DNA of 64,000 nucleotides from Bradyrhizobium iriomotense (GTDB lineage: Bacteria > Pseudomonadota > Alphaproteobacteria > Rhizobiales > Xanthobacteraceae). A program made the position numbers and the translations under genes. The stretch lies in the NCBI RefSeq assembly GCF_018130765.1, contig NZ_JAFCJZ010000001.1:558001-622000 (forward strand), in the 5' to 3' direction. Each line of letters begins with the position of its first letter. Within the stretch, counting starts at the first letter, position 1. The notes under the pieces are model-generated. The model had not been told where the DNA came from. It was given only the letters and a program-made list of their open reading frames with translations, and searched no databases. Below are positions 63,803 to 64,000 of the stretch, piece by piece.

Positions 63803-64000
63803 ATGCCAACACCCGAACCGATCAAGTTCACCGACGGCGCGGCTTACGAGCGCTTCATGGCGCCCTGGAGCCGATCGGCCGGGGCCCTTTTCCTGAACTG
63901 GCTGGCGCCCGGCCCCGGATTGGCCTGGGTGGATGTCGGGTGCGGCAATGGCGCATTTACCGAGCTCATCCTTGCGGCGTCCGCCCCGTCATCGGTTTGC
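63803..64000 (+). CDS. Class I SAM methyltransferase, N-terminus only
   Basis: 66 residues are visible before the window ends. MPTPEPIKFTDGAAYERFMAPWSRSAGALFLNWL is followed by WVDVGCGNGAFTELIL, the SAM-binding motif I with glycines. The N-terminal AYERFMAPWSR is typical of small-molecule methyltransferases of the UbiE/Methyltransf_11 type. The substrate cannot be told. Confidence 0.85.
   Translation, partial: MPTPEPIKFTDGAAYERFMAPWSRSAGALFLNWLAPGPGLAWVDVGCGNGAFTELILAASAPSSVC

Overview
The window is a high-GC stretch of alphaproteobacterial chromosome. Gene content and repeats point to Bradyrhizobium or a close relative: a fused NADP-malic enzyme, TPR/glycosyltransferase fusions, the purM-purN / hdaA-ppk-ppx neighbourhood, a YjcH-ActP-DUF294 acetate module and rhizobial palindromic repeats. 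I see no rRNA, tRNA, CRISPR array, prophage or large genomic island. The only mobile-type gene is a RAYT (REP-associated tyrosine transposase).

Layout. 0-13 kb: a truncated alpha/beta hydrolase, an M20 deacylase, a divergent MocR regulator / PNPOx-like flavoprotein pair, small secreted proteins, CreA, an L,D-transpeptidase with a degenerate second catalytic-domain copy, a Tat-type glutathione peroxidase, a polysaccharide deacetylase, a DHFR-like protein and a TPR-glycosyltransferase. 13-25 kb: malic enzyme, a large anchored envelope protein, a phosphonopyruvate hydrolase-like enzyme divergent from a LysR regulator, aspS and selO. 25-32 kb: the RAYT between its palindromic repeats, a catalytically degenerate M23-like protein, and a glycerophosphodiesterase-ABC transporter operon (UgpA/E/B type, no ATPase) behind a strong Pho-box candidate, then ribonuclease D. 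32-38 kb: a class III aminotransferase, then a compact minus-strand cluster (two overlapping GNAT acyltransferases, an isochorismatase-fold protein without the usual cysteine, a 57-residue protein) divergent from a LysR regulator, and a short autotransporter. 38-46 kb: cold-shock protein, purM-purN, a CDP-alcohol phosphatidyltransferase, hdaA, and ppk-ppx behind a second Pho-box candidate.

46-55 kb is an envelope metal/redox stress block: a PepSY protein-response regulator-histidine kinase operon on the minus strand, facing away from a second PepSY protein, a cytochrome b561, an RND adaptor, an HME-type RND pump and a DUF3240 protein. No outer-membrane factor is present. 54-64 kb: TerC, ndk, a glycine/histidine-rich secreted protein with a strong terminator, an ABC-F ATPase, and a yjcH-actP-DUF294-exonuclease acetate operon with a possible FNR/FixK site, ending in a truncated methyltransferase.

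Two themes cross the window. One is phosphate economy: two Pho-box candidates, glycerophosphodiester use, polyphosphate turnover and phosphonopyruvate cleavage. The other is palindromic repeats in most of the larger gaps, at least one family of which can be tied to the RAYT by position. All assignments come from reading the sequence and family knowledge; no database search was run.
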